Source: Platynereis dumerilii
Lineage: Eukaryota > Annelida > Polychaeta > Phyllodocida > Nereididae
DNA: 64,000 bases
Direction: 5' to 3'
Assembly: GCA_026936325.1 (NCBI GenBank)
Contig: JAPTHN010000003.1
Location: 101,031,538-101,095,537, forward strand
A program made the position numbers and the translations under genes. Every line of letters begins with the position of its first letter. Position 1 is the stretch's first letter. The notes beneath the pieces were generated by a model. It had not been told where the DNA came from and made no database searches. It saw only the letters and a list, made by a program, of their open reading frames with translations. This document shows, in pieces, positions 61,620 through 64,000 of this stretch.

Positions 61620-64000
61620 GGAATTCAACATGACTGTTAATTTTGGTTCTTAAGCAGAAGGCATGCTCCATCAATCTCTGTCCCATCATTTTTGGCATAA
61701 TAAAAGCAGTACTGATCGAGCATGAGTTGTATACTCTGATGATGAACAACTATATTACCATAGCACTGTTGGCATTTACGGGACCCATACTGAGCCAACA
61801 AGACATTTCTGAAGCCCTGTAGTCTTTTGATGTATTCAGGAAGAGCGCAAGTAAGAGCGGAGGACAAACCAGGTCAACTAATTAAGTTAGGGGCGGCAGT
61901 TTACAAATCTTGTTAGCATTAGTGTAAGTACTGGAAATACCAGAATTGCAGGAAACCAATAAAGTGCTGTACCTACAGTCCTACACATGGCTAATGCCTC
62001 TGGCCAATCTGCTCAGGCAATCCAGCTGTAATTACAGTCACCAGGGCCTTTGAGACAGCTAATCAAATGTGTAAGCCATGTTAATTTTCTCTTTAATCAG
62101 TGAATATTCTATTTTGTCAATGAGAAAATCTGATTTATGTTATTCCAGTATTGCTCGTTCTTGTATGATATATTCAATGTTCTTGAAAACATGTACATTG
62201 TAGCTTGTCATATTCTATTTTGAATAGGTGACGAAGTGACAGCCATGGTCATTTCAGTATGTTAAGAGAGTGATATGCCTAATTAGAGTGTCATTGCCGC
62301 TCTCTATTTTCAGTTAATTGAAATAATGGCATATCACATTCGCTTTAACAATACCTCTCTTAACAAATAAGGTATGTGCAAGAAAATCATTGGTTGGAGG
62401 AGCTAATTAAGAGGAGAAATCTATGAAAGACTTGCAGTACAACACCTCTTTGATGAACACTTTGGCATTCTCCGTTTCCTGTATTTTATGGGATAGATAA
62501 TTCCATGTCTTTTATATGGCCGATGTGGGAGATGCACATGTGCAATAATCAATCAGTAAGCTGCCCCTCTGTGTGAAAAGAGCCACATGTTGATGCGCAG
62601 CCCAACCCACCAGACACTGAGGGAGCAAGAGGGACTGTGATATTGAAGGCTGCTGGGAGCTGTCCTTTTCCGTCACTTTCTTTTTATCTGTCTACTCTTT
62701 ATTTTCCTTTTTATTGTGGTTCACTGTGTTCGATCTAATTTTCTCTTTCAATCAATGATAAGTTAATGAGGCGGTGTCATTGGTCCATTGATACTATTGA
62801 TGTTACTGTTAAAAGGATCCATCAATTAAACCTTTTTCCCTTTTTTAATCAATTAAACATCATGCTCAGTTGAACTCAAATCAGTGTTCTTTACTATCTG
62901 ACTCACAGTGTTCAATCTTGACCAAGCATACCGGGAAAATCAATAAGCATTCAGTCGAATTGGAAACGGGAACAGTATGTGAAGAGGGTAAAAACTTACT
63001 TATAGATAAGTTTTCAATTCAAATATTATTTTGACAACAAAGTCAATGAAGTAATATTATCTCACTAAAATATTCATATGATAGAATTGTTGCTGAGATT
63101 TGCCTGGCTTCTTGGAAAGCATTATTTGAGTTGCACAGTAACTAACACTTCATGGAAATGACACACCCTGTTTAACCAATACTTTGCTAATAAGTTTATT
63201 TGCTCTTGTGGATGCCAAAGTCTGATAAAGAGTAATCAGGATCTCATATTGGCACCTCCTCAAAAAATGCAATATTTGTTCTGGAGTGTGATATCAGCAA
63301 TTTAACCTGGGACACAACTTCAGTTATTTTACGATGTATAAAAGTCAGCAATTTCTGGTTCCTTGAGAACTGTGGTCCATGCAAAGGATGACCTCCTAAT
63401 GAGCTATCAAATCACTTGATAAAATGTGTTCGGCTGTGCATGGGAAACTGAAAAGCACAATGCTTAGCTTGTTGGATCAGTCATTCCTTCAGCTATTCAC
63501 TGCCATGGTTAGAGGACCATGAAAGAACATGTCTGCCAGCCACTTAGTATTCTTCACTTGTGGTGCTGAAACACTCAACGGCTTTCCAGCAGGTTGTATC
63601 ATTGCGCCTAACAGTGTCACACTCTGCCTGAAGACAGTAAAGTATCCAGATACACCAGTTTGCAGCTCCTTCTACAGTCTACTGCAACCCAGGATAAAAT
63701 CAGCCTTCCATGAAAAAAATCTGTAGTTTGGAGACAGTGGCATTAAAGGGAAATTTTGTACAACATAAAAGAGGAAATTCTGTACAGAAACTTCAAAGAG
63801 ACTTGTAAATTGAATGCATGAGCTCTTTCTTGAATTACTTAGTACATGGGGTTTTGCCATAAAACTGCAAACCTAGTACTGCTGCATGATGATATTAAAA
63901 CTCACATAAAGTGTGCACTCTGCAAGGCTATGCCATATGCTTGATTTGCATCCCTGAGAGGCCATTTACTCGCAACATAGCCTTAAAAATCTAATGCTGC
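61620..64000. repeat. Tandem-duplication unit U7 (partial, runs off the window)
   Basis: 'gcatgctccatcaatctctg' (61660) matches U2 at 13851. P lies at 62.31-62.67 kb, then the sequence passes quickly to C-type blocks (63.19-63.3 and 63.5-63.6 kb); B is missing. It is more diverged from U3-U5 than they are from one another. No gene was seen. Confidence 0.7.
62310..62670 (+). promoter_or_regulatory. Promoter-like module P, copy 6
   Basis: The TATA position reads CTATGAAAGA (62421-62430), a weakened box, after 'ggaggagctaattaagagga'. ATCAATCA and 'gtgaaaagagccacatgttg' are kept. The 'gggacatgtac' site is changed. Confidence 0.4.

Overview
The window is eukaryotic, AT-rich and nearly free of intact host genes. 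It looks like intergenic or intronic DNA from an invertebrate with a repeat-rich genome. A BEL/Pao LTR element, invertebrate-type LINEs, a tRNA-derived SINE and several TIR-bearing non-autonomous DNA elements fit a marine invertebrate such as an echinoderm, hemichordate, cephalochordate, cnidarian or mollusc. The sequence alone does not decide which.

The dominant structure is a tandem segmental duplication covering about 2.5-64 kb. One ancestral unit of roughly 10 kb recurs about eight times (called U0-U7 here; boundaries approximate): U0 2.5-6.4 kb and U1 7.4-13.3 kb (old, diverged, without the promoter-like block), U2 13.8-20.5 kb, U3 20.5-31.2 kb, U4 31.2-44.5 kb, U5 44.5-54.5 kb, U6 54.5-61 kb (large part missing) and U7 61.6 kb to the window end. 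Landmarks keep the same order in each unit: a TATA-containing promoter-like block (P), a GC-rich conserved block (B), a 'gtgctgaaacact' block (C), a block with a possible 138-nt phase-symmetric exon (D), a 'gagcaaggagcaaattcc' block (G), and three dispersed hairpin motifs (E1, E2, E3) with a further block (F) beside E3. U3, U4 and U5 are the most alike.

Because the units are paralogous, most later insertions have an empty site in a sister unit, so their ends and target duplications can be read directly. They are: a 960-bp TIR element in U2 (18.87 kb); a 5'-truncated LINE with a long open RT frame in U3 (28.84-30.14 kb); a small rearranged BEL/Pao fossil with near-identical LTRs (35.04-37.02 kb) and a 2.0-kb TIR element (37.08-39.10 kb) in U4; a 5'-truncated LINE (48.23-49.21 kb) and a SINE (52.19-52.37 kb) in U5; and a poly-G-ended element (56.74-57.10 kb), a 980-bp TIR element (58.80-59.78 kb) and an 804-bp TTAA element (59.81-60.61 kb) in U6.

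The first 1.7 kb, on the minus strand, is a decayed copy of a conserved but, to my knowledge, uncharacterised repetitive protein family. No intact host protein-coding gene could be supported. The best candidates for undescribed biology are the promoter-like module repeated six times without an obvious coding gene, and a group of TIR elements that repeat their own terminal sequence motif internally.
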